From Paenibacillus plantiphilus (lineage in GTDB: Bacteria > Bacillota > Bacilli > Paenibacillales > Paenibacillaceae): a DNA stretch of 64,000 bases. Positions 42,727 through 51,669 of this stretch are shown here, one piece after another. Positions within the stretch are counted from its first letter, which is position 1. The number at the start of each line of letters is the position of its first letter. The notes under the pieces were generated by a model, which saw only the letters and a program-made list of their open reading frames with translations, made no database searches and was not told where the DNA came from. A program made the translations under genes and the position numbers. The stretch spans positions 186,001-250,000 of the forward strand of contig NZ_CAKMMF010000007.1 of assembly GCF_927798095.1 (NCBI RefSeq), given 5' to 3'.

Positions 42727-43611
42727 TTAGAAAGTATCAATGAAACGTTTGGCGGTCTTGGATAGGTAGCGGTCCTGCAGCCATACAATACCGACATCAG
42801 ACTGGAATTCGGCATTGGTAATATCGTACATTCTCATATTGGTCAATGGAAAAGAAGACATAACCGATTTGGGTAAAATTGTGGCGCCAATACCTGCGGC
42901 GACGAATGCAAGTGTGATCGCTACGCTGGAGCACTCGCATAGAATTTGAGGCTCCAGACCATTTTGCCGGAACTCATTGACCACCTGCTCATGCATGCCC
43001 GTCGTTTGGTCTGTCTTCAATGTCAGAAAAGGATACTGGGCCAGCTCGCGCATCGTTAATGTCTGCTGCGACAGCGGCGGACTCCATTGGCTGGGAAGAA
43101 TGGCTACGAACGGATCGGACGGCAGCTGCAGAATGGCATACCGCTGTGAATCGGACGAAGCCTCGAAGGGCAGGCGCGTAACGATGAGCTCAATCATTCG
43201 CTGCTCCAGCTGCTCCCCCAGAAGGAAGTGATCGCCCTCCTGGACTTTATAGGTGACACGCGGGTATTGTTCCCTGAATGAGTTGATTCTTTGCGGGAGC
43301 AGGGAAATGCAGGACACTACCGCGCCGATGGACAATACCCCCTGAACACCCTCATCCTGCTCCTTCACCTCTGCAATGGTTTCATTGAACTGCTGCAGAA
43401 GCGCTGCGGCACGTATGCGCAGAAGCTCTCCTGTCGGAGTCAGCTTGAGACGTTTGCCGCTCCGATCGAACAGCGTTACGCCAAGCTCTTGCTCCAGCAG
43501 CTTAAGCTGACGGCTTAGCGGAGGCTGCTCCATATTCAACGTTCGGGCCGCGCTTGTAACCTGTCCTTCATTAGCCACCGCAAGAAAGTACCGCAGCTGT
43601 CGAATATCCAA
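42727..43611 (-). CDS. LysR-family transcriptional regulator (AlsR-like)
   Basis: 294 residues. HTH: MDIRQLRYFLAVANEGQVTSAARTLNMEQPPLSRQLKLLEQELGVTLFDRSGKRLKLT, typical of the AlsR/BenM-like group; C-terminal effector domain from VLSIGAVVSCISLLPQRI. The TTG at 43611 follows GAGAGGG by about 5 nt and matches the family start; the reading to 43638 is too long. It is divergent from ilvE with about 100 bp between, so ilvE is its probable target. Confidence 0.92.
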   Translation of the reverse strand: MDIRQLRYFLAVANEGQVTSAARTLNMEQPPLSRQLKLLEQELGVTLFDRSGKRLKLTPTGELLRIRAAALLQQFNETIAEVKEQDEGVQGVLSIGAVVSCISLLPQRINSFREQYPRVTYKVQEGDHFLLGEQLEQRMIELIVTRLPFEASSDSQRYAILQLPSDPFVAILPSQWSPPLSQQTLTMRELAQYPFLTLKTDQTTGMHEQVVNEFRQNGLEPQILCECSSVAITLAFVAAGIGATILPKSVMSSFPLTNMRMYDITNAEFQSDVGIVWLQDRYLSKTAKRFIDTF

Positions 43612-43726
43612 TAAAACCCTCTCCCGAATCATACCCAACAGGTATATTAATCATATAAATCAGATACTTTAAATATACAAAATCATTTGTTACGATTCAA
43701 TTAGTAAATTGACCATTAGGAGAATG

Positions 43727-44812
43727 ATGTCGCAGATGGCACATTTGATAACTGTAGAGCTTACGAAAGAGAAGAAATCGAAACCGGCAGCAGACAAGCT
43801 TGGCTTCGGCAAATATTATACGGACCATATGTTCATCATGAATTATGAAGAGGCGAAGGGCGGATGGCATTCTCCGCGTGTTGTTCCTTATCAGCCGATT
43901 TCGTTGGACCCGGCAGCGAAGATCCTTCATTATGGTCAAAGCGTATTCGAGGGAATGAAGGCTTACCGCACCTTGGATGGGCAGATTCAGCTGTTCCGTC
44001 CGCAGAAAAACTGGGAGCGGCTGAATAAATCGCATGCCCGTTTATGTATGCCGCCTGTCGATGAGGATTTGGCGATGGAAGCATTGGAGCGATTGATTCT
44101 CGTCGATCAGGACTGGATTCCGGAAGAGCAAGGCACGTCTCTTTATGTCCGTCCGTTCGTGTTCGCGACCGAGCCGCTGCTCGGCGTAGCATCCTCCAAA
44201 GAATATCTGTTTATCATTATTCTCTCGCCAGTAGGTGCTTATTACGCAGAGGGCATCAATCCAGTTACTATTCATGTGGAATCTGAATTTGTCCGTGCTG
44301 TTGCAGGCGGTGTAGGTAATGCGAAGACTGCGGGCAATTATGCCGCAGCGATGAAAGCGCAGGAATTGGCAGCTGGCAAAGGCTTTACACAGGTGCTGTG
44401 GCTGGACGGCGTTCACAGGAAGTACATTGAAGAGGTTGGAAGCATGAATGTGTTCTTCATGATCGACGGCAAGGTCGTGACTCCGGCACTGAATGGCAGT
44501 ATCCTGGAGGGAATTACAAGAGATTCCGTCATGCAGCTGCTGCGCCATTGGAATGTGCCGGTGGAAGAACGGACGATATCGATTGATGAGCTGTATGAGG
44601 CGAATCGCAACGGGACGCTTCAAGAGGCGTTCGGCACTGGAACAGCGGCTGTTATTTCCCCTATCGGGGAGCTGAATTGGAATAATGAGAAGCTTGTTAT
44701 TGGCGGAGGCCGTACAGGTCAGCTAACGAGCAGGATCTATGACACGTTGACGGGTATTCAGAACGGGAACGTAGAAGATCCGTTCGGCTGGGCTGTTAAG
44801 CTGGGCGGGTAG
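43727..44812 (+). CDS. ilvE: branched-chain amino acid aminotransferase
   Basis: About 361 residues. PLP enzyme of fold type IV interconverting Leu/Ile/Val and their 2-oxo acids. Seen: KLGFGKYYTDHMFIMNYEEAKGGWHSPRVVPYQP, GQSVFEGMKAYR, LYVRPFVFATEP, the PLP-lysine region GGVGNAKTAGNYAA, EEVGSMNVFFMIDG, GSILEGITRDSV and the C-terminal RTGQLTSRIYDTLTGIQNGNVEDPFGWAV. This is the eukaryote-like YwaA/YbgE group of Bacillus. AGGAGA precedes ATGs at 43724, 43727 and 43736; which is used is not certain. A remnant of a second copy lies at 25.4 kb. Confidence 0.94.
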   Translation: MSQMAHLITVELTKEKKSKPAADKLGFGKYYTDHMFIMNYEEAKGGWHSPRVVPYQPISLDPAAKILHYGQSVFEGMKAYRTLDGQIQLFRPQKNWERLNKSHARLCMPPVDEDLAMEALERLILVDQDWIPEEQGTSLYVRPFVFATEPLLGVASSKEYLFIIILSPVGAYYAEGINPVTIHVESEFVRAVAGGVGNAKTAGNYAAAMKAQELAAGKGFTQVLWLDGVHRKYIEEVGSMNVFFMIDGKVVTPALNGSILEGITRDSVMQLLRHWNVPVEERTISIDELYEANRNGTLQEAFGTGTAAVISPIGELNWNNEKLVIGGGRTGQLTSRIYDTLTGIQNGNVEDPFGWAVKLGG

Positions 44813-44846
44813 CAGCTACTATCTGCTCGATTTGCATAGCTGGTGG

Positions 44847-44882
44847 CCAAAAGACCTTGCGGGAATCCGCAAGGTCTTTTGG
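44847..44882. terminator. ilvE terminator
   Basis: 16-bp perfect stem CCAAAAGACCTTGCGG / CCGCAAGGTCTTTTGG with a 4-nt loop. Confidence 0.93.
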
Positions 44883-45035
44883 CGCGCCAATTATGTATGC
44901 GTCAATTATTTCGAATGCAAACATTTTCGAGTGCTGATTATCTAGGGGGAAATGTTCTTAAGATTCGAAAAACCCCAACAGGTCGCTACTATGGCGTGTC
45001 TACTTTTTAGTTTAGTTGCAACTTGTCGGATCAAT

Positions 45036-45335
45036 ACGGCTGTAAAGCGGAAAAACCCGCTTACAGCGCACTAAACTAAAATCACATTAGCTGTAAGACT
45101 GAAAAACCCCGCTACAGCTCCAAAAAAGTCTAACTAGTCGTATGAATACGGCTAATAAAGCGGAAAAACCCGCTTACAGCGCACTAAACTAAAATCACAT
45201 TAGCTGTAAGACTGAAAAACCCCGCTACAGCTCCAAAAAAGTCTAGCTCGTCGCATGAATATGGCTAGTAAAGCGGAAAAACCCGCTTACAGCGCACTAA
45301 ACTAAAATCACATTAGCAGTAAGACTGAAGTTTCT
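45036..45335. repeat. 113-bp tandem repeat array 2 (about three units)
   Basis: The word GCGGAAAAACCCGCTTACAG recurs with its CGG at 45048, 45161 and 45274, a period of 113 bp. Each unit then has AGCTGTAAGACTGAAAAAC followed by CCCGCTACAGCT, a 7-bp inverted repeat (AGCTGTA/TACAGCT); the third unit decays after its first third. Same motif family as arrays 1 and 3. The flanks 44883-45035 and 45336-45412 hold no gene. Confidence 0.92.
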
Positions 45336-45412
45336 TACAGACCAGCGAAAGAACGGGAGCTGTCGGTTATGTCGTTGCAGTTCAGTGCTAGCAATGTGCT
45401 TGCCAGGGCAGG

Positions 45413-45874
45413 CTATTGCGTGCGAGTCTGCTGCTGCGCATATTGCTTAATAAGTCCCGACAGGAGCGGACTCAATCCTGCTGGCAGATCATGAACGGCA
45501 AAGAACTTGGCTTCAAGAGTTTCACGGCCGTCGGCTGTCAGAGCGCCTCCCGTAATATCGCGGCTTACATAGGCAATCGTTACTGGATAAAATTCATCCC
45601 CGTTCGCCAATTTAACAAAATGCTCTTTGCCCGAGAACACACCGACCAAATCAAGCCTTCCAACCTCAATGCCTGTTTCTTCCCATACTTCTCTTCGGCC
45701 CGCTTCCTCCGTAGATTCTCCTAGTTCAACAAAGCCGCCGGGAACCCCCCAGACGCCATCTAGTCTCTTCTGTAAAAGAAACTGCCCCTGCTCATTAATT
45801 ACAGCTACGGCAACCCCAACAAGTATGAGCGGTTGGCTTCCTACAGCTTTCCGCAAGTCTTCAATATAGCCCAT
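45413..45874 (-). CDS. Nudix hydrolase
   Basis: 153 residues. The Nudix box is complete: GGFVELGESTEEAGRREVWEETGI (GX5EX7REUXEEXGU), preceded by VAVAVINEQGQFLLQKR and WGVPGG. These pyrophosphohydrolases act on NDP-X compounds (ADP-ribose, dNTPs, nucleotide sugars); the substrate cannot be read here. The ATG at 45874 has a G-rich ribosome binding site about 10 nt upstream. It seems to be a single-gene unit. Confidence 0.94.
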   Translation of the reverse strand: MGYIEDLRKAVGSQPLILVGVAVAVINEQGQFLLQKRLDGVWGVPGGFVELGESTEEAGRREVWEETGIEVGRLDLVGVFSGKEHFVKLANGDEFYPVTIAYVSRDITGGALTADGRETLEAKFFAVHDLPAGLSPLLSGLIKQYAQQQTRTQ

Positions 45875-45999
45875 GATTGGATGACCCCCCTGGAAGAATT
45901 AGAACTTTTTACATGTTACTTAGATGTGCCAGTCATATAGCTGTCAGCTGCCAGCCTGACCACTTGTCTATAGCACTGTTTATAGCGATGCCTGCAACG

Positions 46000-46773
46000 C
46001 TATCTGCTTGTGAAGCCGCCCTCCGACTTGATCAGCTGGCCTGTAACCCACTGTGCTTGCTCGCTAGCGAGAAAGGCAACCAGACGTGCGGCATCCTCGG
46101 GCAATCCGATTCGTCCCATTGGGAACGAAGGGAGGAGAAATTCCTTGAGCTCCTCGCTCATCCAGCCAGAATCTGTGGGGCCGGGGTCAACGCAATTTAC
46201 AGTTATGCCAAGCGGTGCAAGCCCAACGGACAGTGGCTCGGTGAGGGCGATGAGCAGCCCTTTTGTTGCGATATAAGCGAGATTATTGGGATCGGGTCCC
46301 TTGGATACGAGATTAATAATTCGTCCATGTGCAAGCCCTGCGAGCTCGAACCGCTGTGCGAATGCTGTGCTTAACAGGACCGTTCCCCGATTGTTCACCG
46401 TATAGTGTTGATCTAGAGAAGTGGCCGTTAGGCTGCGGAAATCGGTTGGCGCGCAGTGCGTTGCATTATTGACCAGAATAGATGATGCTCCGAGCGCCTC
46501 TTCAGCTCTATCCAACAGCAGCCGAGGTGTTTCTGTATCTGAAAGATCGGCCTCCATATGCTCTGCTCGTACCCCAAGGCTTCGAAGCTCATGAGATAAG
46601 GCATCAGGCCAGCTGCGGTCTCCGCCGCTGCCATCCGTCTCATCGTAGCGGCTCCAGTGGGTAAAGAAGATGTCCACCCCGTCAAGTGCGAGCGCTTTGC
46701 ATATGGCAGTTCCGATTCCATTCGATCGGCTCGCCCCGGTTACGATCGCAATTTTTCTCTGAGTATTCGTCAT
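46000..46773 (-). CDS. SDR-family oxidoreductase
   Basis: 257 residues. Classical short-chain dehydrogenase, though the coenzyme loop is the variant GASRSNGIGTAIC; later features are LVNNATHCAP (NNAx), the catalytic YIATKG (YxxxK), CVDPGPTDSGWM and the C-terminal GQLIKSEGGFTSR. A Ser three positions before YxxxK-type loops is replaced in NLVSKGPD, whose Ser is probably the catalytic one. NAD(P)(H)-dependent, substrate unknown. AAGGAGG lies 7 nt before the ATG. Confidence 0.91.
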   Translation of the reverse strand: MTNTQRKIAIVTGASRSNGIGTAICKALALDGVDIFFTHWSRYDETDGSGGDRSWPDALSHELRSLGVRAEHMEADLSDTETPRLLLDRAEEALGASSILVNNATHCAPTDFRSLTATSLDQHYTVNNRGTVLLSTAFAQRFELAGLAHGRIINLVSKGPDPNNLAYIATKGLLIALTEPLSVGLAPLGITVNCVDPGPTDSGWMSEELKEFLLPSFPMGRIGLPEDAARLVAFLASEQAQWVTGQLIKSEGGFTSR

Positions 46774-47295
46774 TTTGTTGCCTCCTTATTATTCAATCTG
46801 TTAAGAAAGCTCGATGGGTAGTGGGCTGCATGTTCGTGTTTGCCGCTAATTACACTGACTTTCAATCCGCGCTTACCTGCAAAAGTACATCTCCTGCATC
46901 AAATACAGCTTCTATCAGCCGGAGTAACTGCAATAATACTTCAAAATATCGTCAGAATCCAGCGTACATGGTATTTTTCTACTTTATTGATGTATTTTTT
47001 GCAGGTGAATAGCTTGAAACGGGGCCTTCCGGTCCAATTACCTGTATTTTTGCATCAACCTGGTAAAGCGGATGTAAGCGAAGGCGGATGCACTCTCGCA
47101 GACTTTCTCAATCGTTTAGTATTATGAAGGACGCTCAGGCAATGGTTAATGGAGATCAATAATGAAGCAAAAGCAGCACAATGATGCACAGCAAAATGAT
47201 GACAAATGTCATGCGCAATGATTCTTCACGTCACTGCCAGCGGCTTCCGATATGCCGTAGTATAGACGTATATAAAGGAGAACGGGGGATGGCAT
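46774..47295. other. gene-free region with a possible small inverted-repeat element
   Basis: Contains 17- to 18-bp near-perfect inverted repeats at 46874-46891 (ACCTGCAAAAGTACATC) and 46989-47006 (GATGTATTTTTTGCAGGT) enclosing about 100 bp, and the word ATGTCATGCGCAATGATT at 47206-47223 that recurs near 57.26 kb. The open frame at 46840-47127 has no ribosome binding site and no family features. Confidence 0.6.
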
Positions 47296-48228
47296 ATGAT
47301 TGTAAAAGTGGAGAATTTGATTAAACGATACAAGGACTTTCTGGCGGTTGACCATTTGAATCTGTCTATTACGGAAGGTGAGATTTTCGGATTTCTTGGA
47401 CCGAACGGGGCGGGGAAGACGACAACGATTAGCACGTTATCCGGTTTGACCAAGCTGGACGGCGGGGATATCGAAATTTTTGGCAAAAGCATCCGTACAC
47501 ACGAATTGGCGATCAAACGCGAGATCGGAGTTGTTCCTCAAGAGATAGCGGTATTCGAGGACCTGAGCGCTTATGAGAACCTGCATTATTTTGGCAGGCT
47601 GTATGGCCTGAGAGGACCGCTGCTGAAGGAACGGATTGAAGAGGCGCTGACCTTCACCGGTCTGCTGGAGAGGAGCAAGGAATCGCCGAAGAAATTCTCG
47701 GGAGGCATGAAGCGGAGATTGAACATCGCCTGCGCGATTCTGCATCATCCCAAGCTAATCATTATGGATGAGCCAACTGTGGGCATCGATCCGCAATCCA
47801 GGAACCATATCCTGCAATCGATTAAAGAGCTGAATCGTATGGGCTCGACGATTATTTACACCTCCCACTACATGGAAGAGGTCGAAGAGATTTGTACGAA
47901 CATCGCCATTATGGACCATGGTCGCATAATCGCGGCAGGTACGAAGGACGAGCTGAAGGCGCTCGCAGCAACAGAGGAGAAGGCGAGCATCGAGCTGTCC
48001 GCAGTGAATTATACGATCGTTGATGAGATCAAGCAGATTGCCGGTGTGAAGGAGTGTCTGCTGCAAGGCAAGCAATTGCAGGTCATCTCCAATAAGAACA
48101 GCAAGAATTTAAGCAAAATCATCGAATGTGTCTTCGCGAACGATTCGGAGATTATTTCGTTAAATATGGAGAAGCCGACACTGGAAGGTGTGTTCCTTAC
48201 ACTGACGGGCAGGTCATTAAGAGACTAA
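47296..48228 (+). CDS. ABC exporter ATP-binding protein (DrrA/NatA type)
   Basis: 310 residues. ATP-binding subunit of an ABC-2 exporter: Walker A GPNGAGKTT, Q-loop VVPQEIAVFEDL, signature FSGGMKRRLNIACA, Walker B LIIMDEPTVGIDP, switch YTSHYMEEVEEI, and a C-terminal regulatory extension (EKASIELSAVNYTIVDEIKQIAGV...). A G-rich ribosome binding site precedes the ATG. It heads a unit of ATPase, two membrane subunits, histidine kinase and response regulator on the same strand, as in systems for antimicrobial export or sodium/lipid transport with their own sensors. Confidence 0.94.
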   Translation: MIVKVENLIKRYKDFLAVDHLNLSITEGEIFGFLGPNGAGKTTTISTLSGLTKLDGGDIEIFGKSIRTHELAIKREIGVVPQEIAVFEDLSAYENLHYFGRLYGLRGPLLKERIEEALTFTGLLERSKESPKKFSGGMKRRLNIACAILHHPKLIIMDEPTVGIDPQSRNHILQSIKELNRMGSTIIYTSHYMEEVEEICTNIAIMDHGRIIAAGTKDELKALAATEEKASIELSAVNYTIVDEIKQIAGVKECLLQGKQLQVISNKNSKNLSKIIECVFANDSEIISLNMEKPTLEGVFLTLTGRSLRD

Positions 48229-48253
48229 GTATGATCAGCAAGGGGGCATATCG

Positions 48254-49384
48254 ATGAATACGTGGACAATTATCTATTATACGGTGCTTAGAAATTTGCG
48301 GGATTATAAAGTGATGGCAGCATTAACGGTCTCCCCGATCATGCTCATGCTTATTATAGGGAGTGCGCTGGATGGCGAGTTCTCACCCAAGAGGGTAGAG
48401 GCAGCGAAGGCAGGCTATCTGTCCGAGGACAAAGGAGCGGTATCGGAGCAATTCGCAGCTTATTTGCAATCCGATGAAATCCGGGGTGTTCTTCAGGTAC
48501 AGGAGATCAGCAAGCTGGAGGATGGGCTGCGCATGGTTCAATCGAAGGAGATTGACTCCTTGATCCATATCCCGGCTGATGCCTCCAAGGGTATCGCTGC
48601 TGGGGATGCCTCGCTGATCAATGTGTATGGGGGTGGAGGCTATTCCGCTGTTAAGCCTGTGGTTGAGGCCTTCGTACGCATGACCAATACGTCGCAGGCC
48701 ATTGTCAGTCTGGGGACGCAAATTCAACTTGTGGAGAACAAGAGCAGCATACAGGATATGCCGATCACTACAGCGGGTCTCATCCCGCGGGGAATCGACT
48801 ATTATGCGGTGGCGACCTTATTTCAGAGTCTGTTGATCGGCGGCGTGCTTGGCGTGCTTTCCATGACACGGGACACTGCAAGCTACACCAGCCAACGGAC
48901 GGTCATCGCTCCTGTGAAGCGATACGAGCTGCTGATCGGGAGGATAGCGGGCAACGCATTGACTCTGTTCAGCGCCGCAGTTGCAGTGTTTCTTATCTCG
49001 AAATTTGCTTTTCAAGTGAACTGGAACGGCAATACAGCTTTAATTCTGGTCGCCCTCTTCCTCTTCTCTGTCATTTCTGTAAGTCTGGGCATCCTGCTCT
49101 TCCAGCTCACGAACAGTTTGGTGATCACCGTATTGCTAATGACGGGTCTCATGTTGATTTTCACATTGGCATCAGGGGGATTCAGCCATCAGGTAAGTCC
49201 GCTGCTGGAGGCAATCGGGTGGTTCACGCCGAGCTTCCATGCCCAGCAAACGATATTCCAGAGCATTTACGGCGGAGCCTCTTCTATTGTCAGATCGTCG
49301 GGCTCTCCGATTCTGTACTTGATTATCTATACAGCTGTTGTGCTTTCTCTTATAAGGATAACGGATCGGAGGAGAGCCGGATGA
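48254..49384 (+). CDS. ABC-2 exporter membrane subunit 1
   Basis: 376 residues. ABC2_membrane_3 layout: one N-terminal helix (VMAALTVSPIMLMLIIGSAL), a ~140-residue extracellular domain, then about five helices (LFQSLLIGGVLGVLSM, ALTLFSAAVAVFLISKF, LILVALFLFSVISVSLGILLF, LVITVLLMTGLMLIFTLASGG, ILYLIIYTAVVLSLI). AAGGGGG is 7 nt before the ATG. Its stop overlaps the start of subunit 2. Confidence 0.91.
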   Translation: MNTWTIIYYTVLRNLRDYKVMAALTVSPIMLMLIIGSALDGEFSPKRVEAAKAGYLSEDKGAVSEQFAAYLQSDEIRGVLQVQEISKLEDGLRMVQSKEIDSLIHIPADASKGIAAGDASLINVYGGGGYSAVKPVVEAFVRMTNTSQAIVSLGTQIQLVENKSSIQDMPITTAGLIPRGIDYYAVATLFQSLLIGGVLGVLSMTRDTASYTSQRTVIAPVKRYELLIGRIAGNALTLFSAAVAVFLISKFAFQVNWNGNTALILVALFLFSVISVSLGILLFQLTNSLVITVLLMTGLMLIFTLASGGFSHQVSPLLEAIGWFTPSFHAQQTIFQSIYGGASSIVRSSGSPILYLIIYTAVVLSLIRITDRRRAG

Positions 49385-50475
49385 GTATTTTTTCAGTGAA
49401 TATCAAACGGATTTTGAAGAGCAAGGTCCAGTTGTTCTTCCTCATTCTTTTCCCGCTGATGATGATGTCGATGTCGGTCCTTGAGGTCAAGCCGACGCTT
49501 AAAGCGGCAATCCTTGATAAGGATGGGACGAAGCTGACGGCGCTTCTGGCGAAGGAAATGGCGACCGTTGCGACTCTGGTAACGATTCAGGAGGAGAACC
49601 TGCAGAAGGAGCTGATGGGTCTAACCGCAGATTATGTGCTGGTGATCGACAAAGGCTTTACCCAGAGCTTTATTCGGGGAGATTCGTCCAAGGTCCAGGG
49701 CTATTACGTGGAGGAATCAAACCTGTCGCTGCCAATCAAGAGCTATGTGGAGAGCTTCCTCCACAACGGCAGGCTAATGGCTCATGCTGCGGGGAAGGAC
49801 GAGACCGCCTTCTATGGAGCGCTGGATGCCTATCAAGCGGGGGGCATGGCGATGCAGTACAAGGAGGCTGTTGACCCGCAATATCAGAATTCGCGGGCGG
49901 CATTCGGCTTCATGGCAGTATCGATGCTCTATGCCTCGATGGTAACCGCGATGCTGATCTTAATGAACAAGAGCAACCGAACGTTCTATCGCACCCTTGC
50001 AGCGCCGATCCGCATTCGCAGCTACATGCTGCAAAATGCAGCCAGCTTTATTGTTATTGCGATTATTCAAATCGCCGTACTGTTCGCTGTTCTTAAATTC
50101 GGCTTTGGGCTGTATATGGGGCCGTCCGTGCTTCAAATGGTTCTGTTATTCGTTGTATTCGCCCTCGTAAGCGTAGCTCTGGGAATTACGATAAGCGCCC
50201 ATGCCAAAAGCATCGTACAAGCCTGTATTCTAGGCATCTGCACGATACCGCCGATGGCGATGCTGGGCGGAGCATATTTTCCGATGGATGACGTTCCCGA
50301 CGCCGTCAAGGCGCTCGCTCAATTCGTGCCTGTCACTTGGGTGATGCAGGCTGTTGACAAGCTGCTGCGCGAACAGTCCTTCGCTGCTATTGCCGAGGAT
50401 TTGGCGGTTCTCATTGTTTTTGCCACGATCTTCTTCCTGCTCGGAACGCTCCGCAAAACGGATATTGCAAAATAA
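49381..50475 (+). CDS. ABC-2 exporter membrane subunit 2
   Basis: 364 residues with the same layout as subunit 1: helix at VQLFFLILFPLMMMSMSVL, an extracellular domain, then helices FGFMAVSMLYASMVTAMLILM, AASFIVIAIIQIAVLFAVLKF, VLQMVLLFVVFALVSVALGIT and VLIVFATIFFLLGTL. The loop GICTIPPMAMLGGAYFPMDDVPDAVKALAQFVPVTW is typical of ABC-2 permeases. The ATG at 49381 overlaps the preceding TGA; longer readings from 49219 overlap subunit 1 and are rejected. Confidence 0.92.
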   Translation: MSIFSVNIKRILKSKVQLFFLILFPLMMMSMSVLEVKPTLKAAILDKDGTKLTALLAKEMATVATLVTIQEENLQKELMGLTADYVLVIDKGFTQSFIRGDSSKVQGYYVEESNLSLPIKSYVESFLHNGRLMAHAAGKDETAFYGALDAYQAGGMAMQYKEAVDPQYQNSRAAFGFMAVSMLYASMVTAMLILMNKSNRTFYRTLAAPIRIRSYMLQNAASFIVIAIIQIAVLFAVLKFGFGLYMGPSVLQMVLLFVVFALVSVALGITISAHAKSIVQACILGICTIPPMAMLGGAYFPMDDVPDAVKALAQFVPVTWVMQAVDKLLREQSFAAIAEDLAVLIVFATIFFLLGTLRKTDIAK

Positions 50476-50556
50476 TAGAGCGAGCAAGGCGCCTGATTGA
50501 AAGAGATTATGAGGGCGCTTTTTGCTGCTGCAAGCTATAATAGAGGGAAAAAACCG

Positions 50557-51669
50557 GTGGGAAACGTCATGAGATATGTTTTGGCAAGCGCAGTGCTTCT
50601 CTACAGCATAATTACGTTGTCCCTGGAAGGTCAGGTCGCCTACGAGGTGCTGCTGCTTTTTCTTGTTACGGCAGGCGTCATCGTGTTCAAGGAGAGATAT
50701 GCGGATTCATTGGTCATGGGAACGGTCCTGTTCCTCCTTATTTGTGCGGATGTCTATACGGATGCTCGACTAGCAGTTCTGCTATGCATGCCTGTATTCG
50801 ACTATACCTTCAAGCGAGCCTATTGGGGCTTGCTCCTGGTTGCCGTTGCGGGCGTATATCTGCTGCACAGCAATGAGGAAGCGCTCATGCTGACGCTGCT
50901 GCTAGGGATTAGCGGGCTGCTCGCTTTCGCGCTGCGGGGGAGGGAGGGGAAGGAGAGCGAGTACAGGCGGACGTTGGATGATGAACGGCGGCTGCGGTAT
51001 GAGCTGGAGCAGACAAAGGACAAGCTGCTTCGTTCCTCGCTGGATATCGCCAACATTGCCGAGATTAAGGAGCGGAATCGGATTGCCCGGGAAATTCATG
51101 ACACAATCGGCCACCGTATGGCAGGGGTGCTGGTTCATCTGCAGGCTTCCTTCAAGCTGCGCGGCAAGGATGAGGACAAGTCGCTCGATATGCTTGCGAA
51201 ATCCATTGCGAGTCTATCCGGCACAATCGATATTATTCGGGATACGGTGCATAACATTAAGCCCAAGGAGACACTGGGAGTCGAATACATTCACAACGTT
51301 ATCGATAATTTCAAATTTTGTCCGGTGGAGCTGAAGCTGACAGGGGATTTCAATTCACTTCCAGCTCATCATCTGGAGATTATTACGACAAATGTGAAGG
51401 AAGCTCTTACGAATGCATACCGCTATTCCGCTGCAACGGAGATTGCCATTGCCATTGATGCCAATGAGCAATTTACAAGAGTATACATCAAGGATAACGG
51501 CATCGGCTGCCATCGAATTAAGGAAGGGCTCGGCCTGAGCGGTATGAAGGAGCGGATACGCAATGTAGGAGGCAGTATTTCGATTAGCGGCATGGATGGT
51601 TTTCTGATCGTCAGCCTGCTGCCCAGGCAAGAAGGAGGTATTGGAATTGAAGGTTCTTATCGTGGATGA
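50557..51669 (+). CDS. sensor histidine kinase, NarX/LiaS type (HisKA_3)
   Basis: About 370 residues. Five or six N-terminal helices with almost no extracellular loops, suggesting sensing within the membrane. The DHp H-box is RIAREIHDTIGHRMAGVLVHLQ and the ATPase has NVKEALTNAYRYSAATEI (N box), IKDNGIGC and GLGLSGMKERI. The GTG at 50557 follows AGAGGG by about 9 nt; a TTG at 50497 lies inside an imperfect hairpin (GGCGCC...GGGCGCTTTTT) with only a weak ribosome binding site. Overlaps its response regulator gene by 23 nt and follows the exporter genes, so it probably controls the exporter. Confidence 0.9.
   Translation: MGNVMRYVLASAVLLYSIITLSLEGQVAYEVLLLFLVTAGVIVFKERYADSLVMGTVLFLLICADVYTDARLAVLLCMPVFDYTFKRAYWGLLLVAVAGVYLLHSNEEALMLTLLLGISGLLAFALRGREGKESEYRRTLDDERRLRYELEQTKDKLLRSSLDIANIAEIKERNRIAREIHDTIGHRMAGVLVHLQASFKLRGKDEDKSLDMLAKSIASLSGTIDIIRDTVHNIKPKETLGVEYIHNVIDNFKFCPVELKLTGDFNSLPAHHLEIITTNVKEALTNAYRYSAATEIAIAIDANEQFTRVYIKDNGIGCHRIKEGLGLSGMKERIRNVGGSISISGMDGFLIVSLLPRQEGGIGIEGSYRG

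Noticed and set aside
43612-43726. T-box or leucine-responsive leader before ilvE
   Set aside because: The gap is only about 115 bp and lacks the T-box core; LysR control fits better.
46840-47127. 95-codon plus-strand frame
   Set aside because: No ribosome binding site, crosses the inverted-repeat element, composition unlike genes nearby.
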